DNA of 64,000 nt from Marinicellulosiphila megalodicopiae (GCF_045862395.1 NZ_AP023087.1:3720001-3784000); one strand, 5' to 3'. Positions 18,027-27,722 are shown, counted from the stretch's first letter. The notes: generated by a model from the sequence alone, not told the origin. Numbers and translations are program-made.

Positions 18027-19541
18027 ATGCCGTTTTCACCAAATTCACCATTTTCAAATTTGGCAACACAACAGGACTGCTTACTGCAATATGAACATCT
18101 TTCACTAGTTGACATCATTGACCTGTTAGATGAAGAATTTTCAGATTACCCTGCTTTTTGTGATATTAAAGGTCACAATGTTTATTACAATGAAATAGTA
18201 AGAGACGCACGCTCAGTTGCTAAGTACCTCACATCAGTTGGCTTAAACATTGGCGACAAAGTCGTATTACGCATGACCAATCGTGCAGATTATGCAGTAG
18301 CATGTTATGGCGTAATCTTGGCAGGTGGTGTGGTTGTAAATATCAATCCAATGTTGCATCCAAAACAATACCAATGGTATTTAAAACAAGCACAGGCTTC
18401 GTTTATCATCACTGAAACTAGCAATGAATTACGTATTTTATCCCAGGATGAATTAAATATTGCATTTTATACAGCCATTGCGCGTGGTGAAAAATTAAAA
18501 ACGAGATTGCCTACACTGTCCCCGCATCATTTAGCGATCATGCAATTTACCAATACACCAAGCCCATCCTCTAAACCCATTTTATTAACCCATCAAAATG
18601 TATTGGTCAATGCAATGCAAATTCGTGAAATGCTGGATACGCATATACAAATTTCTCGAGAAACATGGTTGTGTCCATTACCCTTATATCACCATTTTAA
18701 TTTTATGTGTGTGATGTGGACCATTCCATTAACTGGTGGGAAGACCATCTTAGCTTCACCGCGTGACGGAGAAGGATTCTGGCAATGTTTAGAGGATGAA
18801 ATGATTACTGCAATATTAGGAATCGAACCATTTTTCGCAATGATGTTACACCATCCAGATATTACCAAACTATATTGGGATCGATTAAAATTTTCAATTA
18901 CCGGTGCTATGCAGCTAAACAAAAATACAATTGAAAAATGGAAAGAAATCACAGGTAGTGAGATATTTGAATTTTATACATTATCAGAAGCGTCAGCTGT
19001 CATTGCATCGAATAAAAATAACGATCAAATTAATATTTTAGAGTTAGCACCTGAAACACAGCATCAAATTATTGATCGAAAAGGATATGAAGTATCAGTA
19101 GGATCTACTGGGCAACTATGTATAAAAGGCCCGCAAATCATGCACGGATATTCTTCAAATAGACATGAATATCCATTTAACAGTACTGGGTTTTTCAAAA
19201 CGGGTGATATTGTAAAAAGACATCCAAATAATAAAATTGAATTTATAAAAAAACAAACAGACAGCATTTTTATACAAGGGCACGAATACTTCCCAGAGGA
19301 AATTGCTCAGCTGGTTAAACGTTTACCTGGCATTGATCATGTACAGGTCAAACCCCAACTTCACCATCAAAATATAGATTTAGTCATTGCCACACAAAAT
19401 CAATCAATGGATAAAAATACAATATTACAATGGTTAGAAAAAAACAAATCCCTTGAAAATGATTATATAGGCAATGTTCAAATAATCGATACTAGCGATC
19501 ATCAACCGCCTCCAACGCCTGATATTTCTGATCGAATTTAA
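18027..19541 (+). CDS. AMP-binding (acyl-CoA synthetase-like) protein with degenerate motifs
   Basis: A 504-residue member of the adenylate-forming superfamily. The start at 18027 follows an AGAGGA ribosome site; an earlier in-frame ATG at 17961 lacks one. The fold is clear: GDKVVLRMTNRADYAVACYG, ILAGGVVVNINPMLHPK, CPLPLYHHF and FYTLSEAS (A5) and FKTGD (A7) are present. However, the P-loop that should read like TGGTTGxPKG is TNTPSPSSKP, the hinge motif reads IKKQTDSIFIQG, and the C-terminal catalytic Lys motif (PxTxxGK) is replaced by PPPTPDISDRI, where the protein ends. FadD-type ligases are about 560 residues. The protein may be a non-catalytic or altered homologue. It stands alone with its own terminator. 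Confidence 0.75.
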   Translation: MPFSPNSPFSNLATQQDCLLQYEHLSLVDIIDLLDEEFSDYPAFCDIKGHNVYYNEIVRDARSVAKYLTSVGLNIGDKVVLRMTNRADYAVACYGVILAGGVVVNINPMLHPKQYQWYLKQAQASFIITETSNELRILSQDELNIAFYTAIARGEKLKTRLPTLSPHHLAIMQFTNTPSPSSKPILLTHQNVLVNAMQIREMLDTHIQISRETWLCPLPLYHHFNFMCVMWTIPLTGGKTILASPRDGEGFWQCLEDEMITAILGIEPFFAMMLHHPDITKLYWDRLKFSITGAMQLNKNTIEKWKEITGSEIFEFYTLSEASAVIASNKNNDQINILELAPETQHQIIDRKGYEVSVGSTGQLCIKGPQIMHGYSSNRHEYPFNSTGFFKTGDIVKRHPNNKIEFIKKQTDSIFIQGHEYFPEEIAQLVKRLPGIDHVQVKPQLHHQNIDLVIATQNQSMDKNTILQWLEKNKSLENDYIGNVQIIDTSDHQPPPTPDISDRI

Positions 19542-19548
19542 CATTCAA

Positions 19549-19582
19549 TAAAAAAACCAATATTCAGAATTGGTTTTTTTAT
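19549..19582 (+). terminator. Rho-independent terminator
   Basis: AAAAAAACCAAT – ATTCAGA – ATTGGTTTTTTT hairpin just after the ligase-like gene. Confidence 0.9.
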
Positions 19583-19603
19583 TTTTAAATTTATAAAATA
19601 AAC

Positions 19604-19675
19604 AATAAATCACATAATAAATCACATAATAAATTACATAATAAATTACATAATAAATTACATAATAAATTCCAT
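19604..19675. repeat. Six tandem 12-bp AT-rich repeats
   Basis: Consensus AATAAATTACAT: two copies of AATAAATCACAT, three of AATAAATTACAT and one AATAAATTCCAT, contiguous and in the same phase. Confidence 0.95.
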
Positions 19676-19720
19676 TGTTTCGTACAATCCCAAACTAAAC
19701 AAAATAATTACATGATGAAA

Positions 19721-19756
19721 ATTTAAAAAGACATTTAAAAAGACATTTAAAAAGAA
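19721..19756. repeat. Three tandem 12-bp repeats
   Basis: ATTTAAAAAGAC, ATTTAAAAAGAC, ATTTAAAAAGAA in tandem, 45 bases after the first array and with the same 12-bp period. Confidence 0.9.
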
Positions 19757-20061
19757 CTTAAAAATCATTACTTACAATATTAGCAAACCACACTACCAAT
19801 ACAGAAAAAATAAACCTCCCATTATAAATCAATATTACAATAATAAATTTATTTCAAATTATATTAGAAATTAAATCTACAGATTTAATCATACAGAAGG
19901 AAGTATCATCAACCATTATAAACAGGAAACATACCATCAAAAACAACCTATTTACTTGTTAACTTGATAGTAAGTAAAACATTTATCCAAATAAACATTA
20001 TTGACTCTTTAGAATAAAGATAATCAAATATTTTAAAACCCAACTCCTTTTTCCGTTAATT

Positions 20062-22380
20062 TTATTGATCCATCATCTTGGTTAAAATCACTTCAACGTC
20101 AGTAATTTTAAATGGCTTACTTAAAGAGTAGGAAAACCCATAAGCTAAATATTTACTGTCATCATCATATACATTAGCACTAATGGCAATACACTTACCT
20201 ATATATTGAGGGTACTGCACAATAATTTTTTGCATTAAATCTTTACCATCCATCACAGGCATTTGTATATCAATAAAAATCACATCGGGATGAAAATCTT
20301 TTAATTTCGTTAACGCATCTTTTCCATCTATTGCTTCTTTAGAGGAAACTTTCATATGCGATAATACATTCACTAAAATATCACGGTTAAATTTAACATC
20401 ATCTACAATTAACGCTTTTAAATTTTTATCAGAAAATTTTAAAGTATTCAGCTTTTTATTTAATTTAGTTTTATTTTTTAATGCGTTAAATTCCATATTT
20501 TCAGCAGGAATTATCACTTCAAATGAAGTACCTGATTCATCAGAATTGATCAAATTAATTTTTCCATCTAGCAAATCAACAAGTTTACTGACAATAGTCA
20601 AACCTAAACCTGTTCCACCATACTCAATTCCCGCGTTTGATTGAAAAAACGGTGTAAACAATTCAGACTGATGCTCTTTTTTAATTCCAACACCTGTATC
20701 GCTCATTAATAAATGTAATTCGTTTGATCTGATTGTTGCTTTTAAGCTAATAAAGCCTTTATTAGTAAATTTAATAGAGTTACCTAATAGATTGATGATG
20801 ATCTGTTTAATTTTAGATCCATCAATATTTAAAATTAAATTATCCGGCACATTACTTTCAAACTTCCATTCAATTCCCTCCATTTTACATCGTAACTTGA
20901 ATAAGCTATCAATTTCATCAAATAAACTATCTAAGCAAACATCTTCATTATGTAACACCATGGCACCTGATTCAATTTTAGAAATGTCCAACACATCATT
21001 TAATAATGACAACAAATGATTACCAGAAGACTCTATGGCACTTAGTGCTTCTTTATGTTTATCAGGAATAGACTCATCTAATGCTAACAATTGTGTATAA
21101 CCTAAAATCCCATTCATCGGTGTACGGATTTCATGAGACATTGTAGTTAAAAAAGTGGTTTTTGCTTTATCTGCTTGCTCTACTTCATTAGTATATTTAT
21201 TAATTTGTTCATAAGTTAAATTTAACGCTTCAATTATTGGGGTGAATTCATTCTGTTTGTTGTATTCCACTTTTTTAACTTCTAATTGGCCTTTAGAATT
21301 TTGCGTTAAACTCTTCGAAATCAGTTCCCTTACTTTTTGAAATGGTCTAAATAATAATTCAAGTAAAAATAACATTAATAAAATAAATACAACAATAATT
21401 ACCACACCACTTGTCATTAATTGTCTCGTGGATTTTTCAACCTCTAAATACAATTCATTTTCAGGAATTAACACCCCTAATACCAATCCAGAATCACTTT
21501 TTAAATAATACAGTTTATAATGAATATGATTCACCACGACGTCTTTTACATCATTTATTTGACCAGTTTCTAAATCATGAATTTGTAACTCTTTCATCCA
21601 ATCAACCGAGGTATAATCTAACATTTTTGTTAATGGATCTATCTCATTTGAAAGCACTTTATTACTTAAAGTATCGACTAAAAATGTTTGTGTATTTTCT
21701 GTAATGGATATTTTACTGATGAATTCAGTCATTTCTTTTAATGACCAATCAACTGTTGAAATACCAAGAATATGATTGTTTGGCGTATACATAATGGCAT
21801 CTACAGTCATCATTAACTCTCTTGATCCTGCTTCATCCCAATAAGGCTCGGTCCAATAAACCAACTCAGGTAATCGTTGATCTCTTTTCCAGTTTTTGGG
21901 TAAGCCAGTTAAATACCAATCCTGTTCTAAATAATTATACTCTTGAGTATTTAAGTCCCATGTAAACTCAACCTGATCATTATTCCAAAATACATAAGGA
22001 CCATAAAATTGCTCATTTTTATCGATGATATAAGGCTCATACCACAACCCGCCTCCAATGGACTCTGGAAATATTTCAAAACTGTCCTTTAAATAATTTT
22101 CAAACCACTGATCTTTTTGAGGAAATTCAGTTTGGTTTTTAATGTTATATAGTAATTGTCCTGCTTGAGCGATTTCAATGGCTTTACGCTCCATTGAATT
22201 AGTTAAATAATTAATTTTATTAAAGTTATCTAAAATAGTGGCTTGGATTTGTTTTTCACGAACATTAATTAACGTTTCGGTAGATTGACTATTTGAGTGA
22301 AACAATAAAATACCGTAACCAAGTAACTCAATGGTAAAAACCGCAAGTAAAATTCGAGTTTTAATTTTCATGTCAAACAA
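20062..22380 (-). CDS. Hybrid sensor histidine kinase (Cache sensor, HisKA, HATPase, receiver)
   Basis: A 772-residue membrane sensor. Membrane helix 1 is about residues 7-27, a large periplasmic dCache-like domain is about 30-325, and helix 2 is about 328-352. A HAMP-like linker follows, then HisKA with phospho-acceptor His416 in MSHEIRTPMNG. The HATPase has its N box (INLLGNSIKFT), DTGVGI and GGTGLGL. The C-terminal receiver carries the acceptor Asp704 in FIDIQMPVMDG and the conserved Lys in SKPF. The start is ATG 22380, or ATG three codons later. No partner Hpt or response regulator is adjacent, so its output is unknown. Confidence 0.93.
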   Translation of the reverse strand: MFDMKIKTRILLAVFTIELLGYGILLFHSNSQSTETLINVREKQIQATILDNFNKINYLTNSMERKAIEIAQAGQLLYNIKNQTEFPQKDQWFENYLKDSFEIFPESIGGGLWYEPYIIDKNEQFYGPYVFWNNDQVEFTWDLNTQEYNYLEQDWYLTGLPKNWKRDQRLPELVYWTEPYWDEAGSRELMMTVDAIMYTPNNHILGISTVDWSLKEMTEFISKISITENTQTFLVDTLSNKVLSNEIDPLTKMLDYTSVDWMKELQIHDLETGQINDVKDVVVNHIHYKLYYLKSDSGLVLGVLIPENELYLEVEKSTRQLMTSGVVIIVVFILLMLFLLELLFRPFQKVRELISKSLTQNSKGQLEVKKVEYNKQNEFTPIIEALNLTYEQINKYTNEVEQADKAKTTFLTTMSHEIRTPMNGILGYTQLLALDESIPDKHKEALSAIESSGNHLLSLLNDVLDISKIESGAMVLHNEDVCLDSLFDEIDSLFKLRCKMEGIEWKFESNVPDNLILNIDGSKIKQIIINLLGNSIKFTNKGFISLKATIRSNELHLLMSDTGVGIKKEHQSELFTPFFQSNAGIEYGGTGLGLTIVSKLVDLLDGKINLINSDESGTSFEVIIPAENMEFNALKNKTKLNKKLNTLKFSDKNLKALIVDDVKFNRDILVNVLSHMKVSSKEAIDGKDALTKLKDFHPDVIFIDIQMPVMDGKDLMQKIIVQYPQYIGKCIAISANVYDDDSKYLAYGFSYSLSKPFKITDVEVILTKMMDQ

Positions 22381-22829
22381 ATAAATGATTAATGGTACTC
22401 TTAAGGTTAGCCCAGAAATTAAAATTTACCTACCAACAATAATGAAATAAATGGCAATCATTCCAGTTCGATTCTCAATTAATTTAAGGAAAGGTCGTCA
22501 AAGTTTTAGCGCCATTTTTATACCAACAATGATTATTTTAGATTTCTTCAATGACATATTTTGATAAAGAAAAATGGTAAGCCGAAGATGAAAGGGGTAG
22601 GTGGATAGATAGTAAGATGGAAAGGTACTAATTCATTAAAAGCCAGACTATTTTATTACTAAAGCATTCGTTTTTCATCAGGATTAAAATAAATCACGGT
22701 ATTACTCTTATTTTGTATTTCTTTTATTAAATATGTCACTTAATGTTACAAAATCACAATCAATCTAAACTTACTTTTGACGTTAATATTGATAGAATGA
22801 GTCAAAATTCAACTTAAAAAAGGTAAGTT
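22381..22829. other. Divergent intergenic region
   Basis: 449 bases between the histidine kinase (-) and the first paralogous lipoprotein (+). It must hold both promoters. A TAGAAT -10-like hexamer (22793-22798) sits about 30 bases before the lipoprotein start region. No coding frame or structured RNA was recognised. Confidence 0.5.
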
Positions 22830-23912
22830 ATGATTACTAAATATACATCAATGTTAACTGCTGTTGCTTGTTCTGGGTTAATGCTTTCTTGTGGGGGGAA
22901 TAATGCACCTGATTCTGATCAAGATGATCTTTATTATGAATTTAAAGAGATTTCCACTGAAGTTGCACTTAACAAGATCACTAACGATAATCGCTTAAAA
23001 AACCCTAATCATGCAAATATCAATAGTAATTTAGATGATTGGCAATTATTAGATTTAACCGCTTATGCCATGCAGGTCTATGATTTATCACAGCAAACAC
23101 ATAATATTGCTTATGAAAACTACGACATGGATTTAAAAAATGAGGTTGACTTGTTAAATGAAGTGATCACATTCCGAGTAACAGGATTCAATAAAGTGCA
23201 ATTTGATGACTTAATTGATCTACAAGATTTATGTAATACTGGCCCTGAATTATCAGACACTCCATTCTCAATGACTATTCACGACGATGTTAAAAATGAC
23301 ACAAATACGACATCACGTGATGCAAAAGTGCGCTTCAACCTCACCCTCTCAAAATGCCAATATAATTACAAAGAAGGCGTGATTGATCGTGAACAGTTCG
23401 CATACGGTAATTTAAGTTATGATAACTTTGTGTATAAAAACAGCATTAATAATGATCTGTCAGAAACCACTCAAAGTATTGTTTCTCAGATGCATGGAAA
23501 ATGGCTAGTACTAAGCAATACTATGGGCTACGAAAATAAGTTAGGTTATTGGTTTATTGAAAACTTTAACAGCAATTCAAATTATGACATTACTGATCAA
23601 GATCCTCAGGTAAAAACCACAAACTTAAAAACCGATTTTTACTTACGTGATGGATTCAGAAACTTTGATCATTTATATAAAATTCAACAACCAAGTGATA
23701 GTACTATACTCACTCACCTTGGGGCACAAAATCCTTATGCAGGTTCACTAGAAATTCATACTGATCATACAGATGGTAGAAAACTAGTTATTCAATTTTC
23801 AGAAAATACCGTCGATATTTTAATTAATGATGACGTACATTTAAATGACGTGCCATGGACAGACATTAGATCACGTAAACTAGACATGACATTTGATTAC
23901 GCGAACGATTAA
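22830..23912 (+). CDS. Lipoprotein of unknown family, paralogue 1
   Basis: A 360-residue predicted lipoprotein with lipobox LMLSC21 and a GGN-rich start. I do not recognise the family. It is closely related along its length to the next gene. Shared landmarks include LDDWQLLDLTAYAMQVYDLSQQ, ENYDxDLxNE, DLQDLCN, CQYNYKE, VDREQ/IDREQ, GNLSYDNF, SIVSQxHGxWLVLS, LGYW and SRKLDMTF near the end. Two conserved Cys in the shared part (in DLCN and KCQYN/ICQYN) could form a disulfide. Charged, Asn/Asp-rich composition fits a surface or periplasmic location. A good AAAGGTAAG ribosome site precedes the ATG; a terminator follows. Confidence 0.75.
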   Translation: MITKYTSMLTAVACSGLMLSCGGNNAPDSDQDDLYYEFKEISTEVALNKITNDNRLKNPNHANINSNLDDWQLLDLTAYAMQVYDLSQQTHNIAYENYDMDLKNEVDLLNEVITFRVTGFNKVQFDDLIDLQDLCNTGPELSDTPFSMTIHDDVKNDTNTTSRDAKVRFNLTLSKCQYNYKEGVIDREQFAYGNLSYDNFVYKNSINNDLSETTQSIVSQMHGKWLVLSNTMGYENKLGYWFIENFNSNSNYDITDQDPQVKTTNLKTDFYLRDGFRNFDHLYKIQQPSDSTILTHLGAQNPYAGSLEIHTDHTDGRKLVIQFSENTVDILINDDVHLNDVPWTDIRSRKLDMTFDYAND

Positions 23913-23929
23913 TCATCCATAATTTAATT

Positions 23930-23961
23930 GGAAAAAGGCTGATTTTTTCAGCCTTTTTTAT
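23930..23961 (+). terminator. Rho-independent terminator
   Basis: AAAAAGGCTGA – TTTT – TCAGCCTTTTTT hairpin between the two paralogous lipoprotein genes. Confidence 0.9.
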
Positions 23962-23981
23962 TTCAAAAAAAAGGGAACATA

Positions 23982-25208
23982 ATGATTAAAAATACATTTA
24001 ACACTAGTTGTATATTAATCGCTTTATCATTAAGTAGCTGTAACGAACAACCTGACAATCAAAAAAACCCATCACCCCATCAAACTCAATCAACAACAGA
24101 GACTATTACAAATACTTTTACTAAAAGTAATACTGATACCGATTTAATGACTGATACTATTTTAAGTACTGACACCGATTTATCTACAAATACAAACAGT
24201 GAGAGTCAAACAGATACGGATACAAACCTCATTACCTATGCTGACCAAAATATTAGTGATGACGACGCATTAGCGCGTATTACTAATGGATCTAGACTCA
24301 TTAATCCACACTTTATGAAAATTGATGATTCATTAAAAGATTGGCAAATATTAGATTTAACAGCGTATGCCATGCAAATTTTTGACTTATCTCAACAGGG
24401 ACATTTTATATCCGTTGAAAATTACGACATAGATTTAGACAATGAAATTGAATTACTTAACGCTGTAATCACAAATAAAATAACAGGATTTACCCAAGAA
24501 AATTTTAAAGATTTAAGCAATCTACAAGATTTATGCAACATAGCACTTGAATTAACAGACACTCCAATTTCCATGAACATAGAGGGCGATGTTAGAAATG
24601 ATCTAAATGCAACCGAGCGTAATGCTAAAGTGCGAATGCGTTTAGCAGTTTCAATATGCCAATATAATTACAAAGAAGATATGGTTGATCGTGAGCAATA
24701 CGTTTATGGTGATTTAAGTTATGATAATTTTAAATTCAGAAACAGCATTAACTCAGACCTTTCTGAAACGACTGAAAGTATTGTTTCTCAGGTTCATGGT
24801 CAATGGTTAGTGCTTAGCAGTACCATGGGTTATCAAAACAGCCTAGGTTATTGGTATTTAGAAAACTTTAACAGCGTACTAAGTTACGATAACTTAAACA
24901 TCGATGAAAAAGTTAAAACCACTAATTTCAGTGTGGATTTAATTTTACGTGATGGATTTATAAATTTTGATCATAGGTATATTATTACTCAGCCTGATGA
25001 TCAAATAATTTTAAATCACTTAGGTGCAAAAAACCCTCATGCTGGCACAATTGAAATTAGTACAGTCTCTGAAAAAAAACTCATCATTAAATTTTCTGAA
25101 GACTCTGTGGATATTTATATCAACGAGGAATTACGTTTGGATAATGTGTCATGGACAGATATTAGAGCACGCAAACTAGATATGACGTTTAATTACGTAA
25201 ACGATTAA
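23982..25208 (+). CDS. Lipoprotein of unknown family, paralogue 2, with Thr/Asp linker
   Basis: A 408-residue predicted lipoprotein (lipobox SLSSC20), the tandem paralogue of the gene just upstream. It differs mainly by an inserted low-complexity linker right after the lipobox (about residues 30-85, rich in T-D-T and S-T). The shared domain then runs to the end, finishing with ARKLDMTFNYVND. The linker resembles those of the PL7 and CotH lipoproteins in this window. The gene starts 20 bases after a terminator, so it depends on read-through or on a promoter inside or upstream of that hairpin. Function unknown. Confidence 0.75.
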   Translation: MIKNTFNTSCILIALSLSSCNEQPDNQKNPSPHQTQSTTETITNTFTKSNTDTDLMTDTILSTDTDLSTNTNSESQTDTDTNLITYADQNISDDDALARITNGSRLINPHFMKIDDSLKDWQILDLTAYAMQIFDLSQQGHFISVENYDIDLDNEIELLNAVITNKITGFTQENFKDLSNLQDLCNIALELTDTPISMNIEGDVRNDLNATERNAKVRMRLAVSICQYNYKEDMVDREQYVYGDLSYDNFKFRNSINSDLSETTESIVSQVHGQWLVLSSTMGYQNSLGYWYLENFNSVLSYDNLNIDEKVKTTNFSVDLILRDGFINFDHRYIITQPDDQIILNHLGAKNPHAGTIEISTVSEKKLIIKFSEDSVDIYINEELRLDNVSWTDIRARKLDMTFNYVND

Positions 25209-25218
25209 TTTCAAATCA

Positions 25219-25252
25219 TAAAAAAGGCTGGAAATTTTCCAGCCATTTTTTA
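25219..25252. terminator. Bidirectional terminator between convergent genes
   Basis: AAAAAGGCTGGAAA / TTTTCCAGCCATTTTTT inverted repeat, with a T run on both strands, between paralogue 2 (+) and the DMT exporter (-). Confidence 0.85.
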
Positions 25253-25266
25253 CCAAAAAAAACCAC

Positions 25267-26100
25267 TCAACGCTTTTTATACAAAGCAATCCAATTACCC
25301 AACAACATCAAACCCGCCCCAAGTAACAACCAAAGCTCAAACCCTTCTGCATAAAACAAAATACCCACAACAGTAATCATAGGCAGTCGTAAAAAATCCA
25401 AGGTCATTACGGTGGTAACTTGTGAAAGTTGCATGGCTTTTGTCATACAAAAATGTGCGGTTAATCCCGTTATAGAAATCAATGCTAACCAACTCCATTG
25501 GGTTGGGTTTGGCCACTGCCAGTCAAATAATGCAAAGCTAAATACAATGGGAAATTGCATTAAACACATATAAAAGATAATCACGATGGGTGAATCGGTA
25601 GAGGTTAATGATTTGGTAGTAGAATGCGCGACTGCATAAAACATGGCAGAAACTAATACAATTAATGATATGTGATCCACAATTTGAATACCGGGTCTTA
25701 ATATAATTAAGACACCTAAAACTCCTAATATAATTGCTATTATTTTGCGTTGCGTTATTTTTTCTTTTAAAAATATAGCCGCTATTAATGCCACCCAAAC
25801 CGGCACTGTAAACTCTAAAGCAAACACATTAGATAATGGCAGCAATCCAATCCCTACAAACCAACCATATTGACCAACTAAATGCGTTAAGTTGCGTAAT
25901 GCATGTTTGGATAGTTTTTTCGTTTTAAGACTTGAAAGCTGTTTAGTGACAATCAAAATAGACGTTAATATTATTATTCCAACAAAACTTCTAATTGCTA
26001 ATGTTTGCACAATCGCTAACTGCCCACTTAATTCACGAGCGGCCACGGCCATTAAACAAAATGAAATAAGGGACGCACTCATCCACAATAAGGTTTTCAT
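25267..26100 (-). CDS. EamA/DMT-family transporter
   Basis: A 277-residue inner-membrane protein with about ten helices in two EamA repeats (about 1-130 and 140-275). Helix-rich sequences such as FALEFTVPVWVALIAAIFLKEKIT and the tail LLLGAGLMLLGNWIALYKKR are typical. Family members export amino acids, metabolites or drugs; the substrate cannot be told from sequence. Its ATG overlaps the MATE gene stop (ATGA), so the two exporters form an operon. Confidence 0.88.
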   Translation of the reverse strand: MKTLLWMSASLISFCLMAVAARELSGQLAIVQTLAIRSFVGIIILTSILIVTKQLSSLKTKKLSKHALRNLTHLVGQYGWFVGIGLLPLSNVFALEFTVPVWVALIAAIFLKEKITQRKIIAIILGVLGVLIILRPGIQIVDHISLIVLVSAMFYAVAHSTTKSLTSTDSPIVIIFYMCLMQFPIVFSFALFDWQWPNPTQWSWLALISITGLTAHFCMTKAMQLSQVTTVMTLDFLRLPMITVVGILFYAEGFELWLLLGAGLMLLGNWIALYKKR

Positions 26101-27425
26101 GCATTTTCTAATTCAATCTGTTTTATAACTGAAACGTTTTTCCATAAACCTAATAGCGCGATGATGATTGCCCCAATATACAAACCAATAAAAATACCAA
26201 CGGGTCCACCGTAATGTGCGCCGACACTTACAAATGGGATGGTAAATATTGTGGCTTTCGCAAAGTTAAAAATAGTAGCCCACTTAGCCGCGCCTAAATT
26301 ATTAAACATCGCATTTGTCACAAAGGTAATGCCGTTAAATACAAACACCGTGCTTAGTCCAAAACAAAACCATTTTACTAATGGTTTGGACTCGTCTGAT
26401 ATTTCAAACACATTGATAATAAAACCTGTTAACACAAATAATAATCCACAGGCCACCACACAATATAACAACACAAACTTCACGCTTTCTTTTAAGGTAC
26501 TAAAAATTCGATCAACATTTTTAGCGCCTAAATTTTGTCCAGCAATGGGGCCTATGGCTCCAGACAAAGCAAACAAACCTGCAAACGCTAAGGGCTGTAA
26601 TTTACTAATCACAGCGTTTGCCGCCACCGCGCTGTCACCAAATTGCGCCATTGAGGCTGTCACAAATGCAACCGCAATAGGTGTCGATAAATTAGTAGCA
26701 GACGCGGGTAACGCAATACTTGAGTACTGTTTTACATCCTGCCAATATTTAGCAAGATTTGGCCAAGTGATTAATTGATTTACTTTAATCACTAACCACA
26801 AGCCATAAGCGAGCATGGCAAATCTAGATATTAACGTGGCGATTGCCGCACCCTGCACACCTAAGTCTAATGTGAAAATAAAAAACGGATCCAATACGGC
26901 ATTTACAAACCCACCAATGAGTGTCAACCACATAGATTGTTTAGCAAAGCCTAACGCACGAGAAACGCCACCACAGGACATAGCAATCGCCATGACTGGC
27001 ATAGTCGGTAATATGATAAACAAGTACTGACGCGCAAACATAGCCGCTTCACCTTGAGCCCCAAGCATTTCTAAAATGGGATTCATAAAAACTAATAACG
27101 CCAACAGAATTGGCAAACACACAATCGCAACACTGATAAAAATATGCGCCACCATTTCTTGTGTGCGAGTTTGATCACCAGAGCCCACAGCTCTTGAAAT
27201 TAATGCTCCACACCCAATGGCCAAACCTATTGATAATGATTGAGTAAAAAATAAAATTGAACCGGCATAACCAATTGCTGCGGCAAGCTCAACCACACCT
27301 AATAAACTCAACCAATACAGATCCACCAAGTCGACCATAAAGATCGCCAATAACCCAATGGTAGATGCGAATGTCATGACACTGATGTGTTTAAAGATTG
27401 AGCCTTGAGTGAACTTTGCTTGCAT
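26097..27425 (-). CDS. MATE-family efflux transporter
   Basis: A 442-residue protein with about 12 membrane helices, in the usual size range of MATE (multi-antimicrobial extrusion) proteins, which export drugs or metabolites with Na+ or H+. The start at 27425 (MQAKFTQGS) is chosen because the longer in-frame form (27548) adds 41 residues unlike any MATE N-terminus. Conserved features include DLYWLSLLG near the start, ALISRAVGSGDQ, and IGPIAGQNLGAKN in the second half. It is followed without a gap by the DMT exporter. Confidence 0.9.
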   Translation of the reverse strand: MQAKFTQGSIFKHISVMTFASTIGLLAIFMVDLVDLYWLSLLGVVELAAAIGYAGSILFFTQSLSIGLAIGCGALISRAVGSGDQTRTQEMVAHIFISVAIVCLPILLALLVFMNPILEMLGAQGEAAMFARQYLFIILPTMPVMAIAMSCGGVSRALGFAKQSMWLTLIGGFVNAVLDPFFIFTLDLGVQGAAIATLISRFAMLAYGLWLVIKVNQLITWPNLAKYWQDVKQYSSIALPASATNLSTPIAVAFVTASMAQFGDSAVAANAVISKLQPLAFAGLFALSGAIGPIAGQNLGAKNVDRIFSTLKESVKFVLLYCVVACGLLFVLTGFIINVFEISDESKPLVKWFCFGLSTVFVFNGITFVTNAMFNNLGAAKWATIFNFAKATIFTIPFVSVGAHYGGPVGIFIGLYIGAIIIALLGLWKNVSVIKQIELENA

Positions 27426-27683
27426 GAGATTTACCAGAAATTTGAAATGTTTATTGTGTGGGAAATGATAACAGATAATGGAATTGAAAAGTCTAAAGCT
27501 AGAGGCCAAAGTTAATGGATTGAGGCTATCGATATTGACTGAATACATTAAATTTTATAACACAATCTAACACTTCATTTTCCATCGTCCTGATGTCTTT
27601 TTCAGGGTCCCAGTTTCCGCTTAATAACGGGATAACAAAAGGTAAATTATGCTGGGCTTCAAGCCTCAGACTATTAACCTTTA

Positions 27684-27718
27684 GTTTCAAGTTTCAAGTT
27701 TCAAGCTTCAAGTTTCAA
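27684..27718. repeat. Five tandem heptamers GTTTCAA
   Basis: GTTTCAA ×3, GCTTCAA, GTTTCAA, contiguous and ending 5 bases before the stop of the DUF2200 gene. Confidence 0.95.
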
Positions 27719-27722
27719 ACTC

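Larger units (their letters stand above)
19583..20061. other. AT-rich intergenic region with short tandem repeats
   Basis: About 480 bases between the terminator and the 3' end of the histidine kinase gene. It contains the two 12-bp repeat arrays listed separately and otherwise very AT-rich sequence. I see no coding frame, tRNA or clear promoter. Confidence 0.7.

Noticed and set aside
19604..19756. Iteron-type replication origin
   Set aside because: Repeats are AT-rich tandem arrays without a nearby initiator gene or DnaA boxes.
26239..27030. Long open frames on the plus strand opposite the MATE gene
   Set aside because: They are antisense to a clear transporter gene, have odd composition and no ribosome site.
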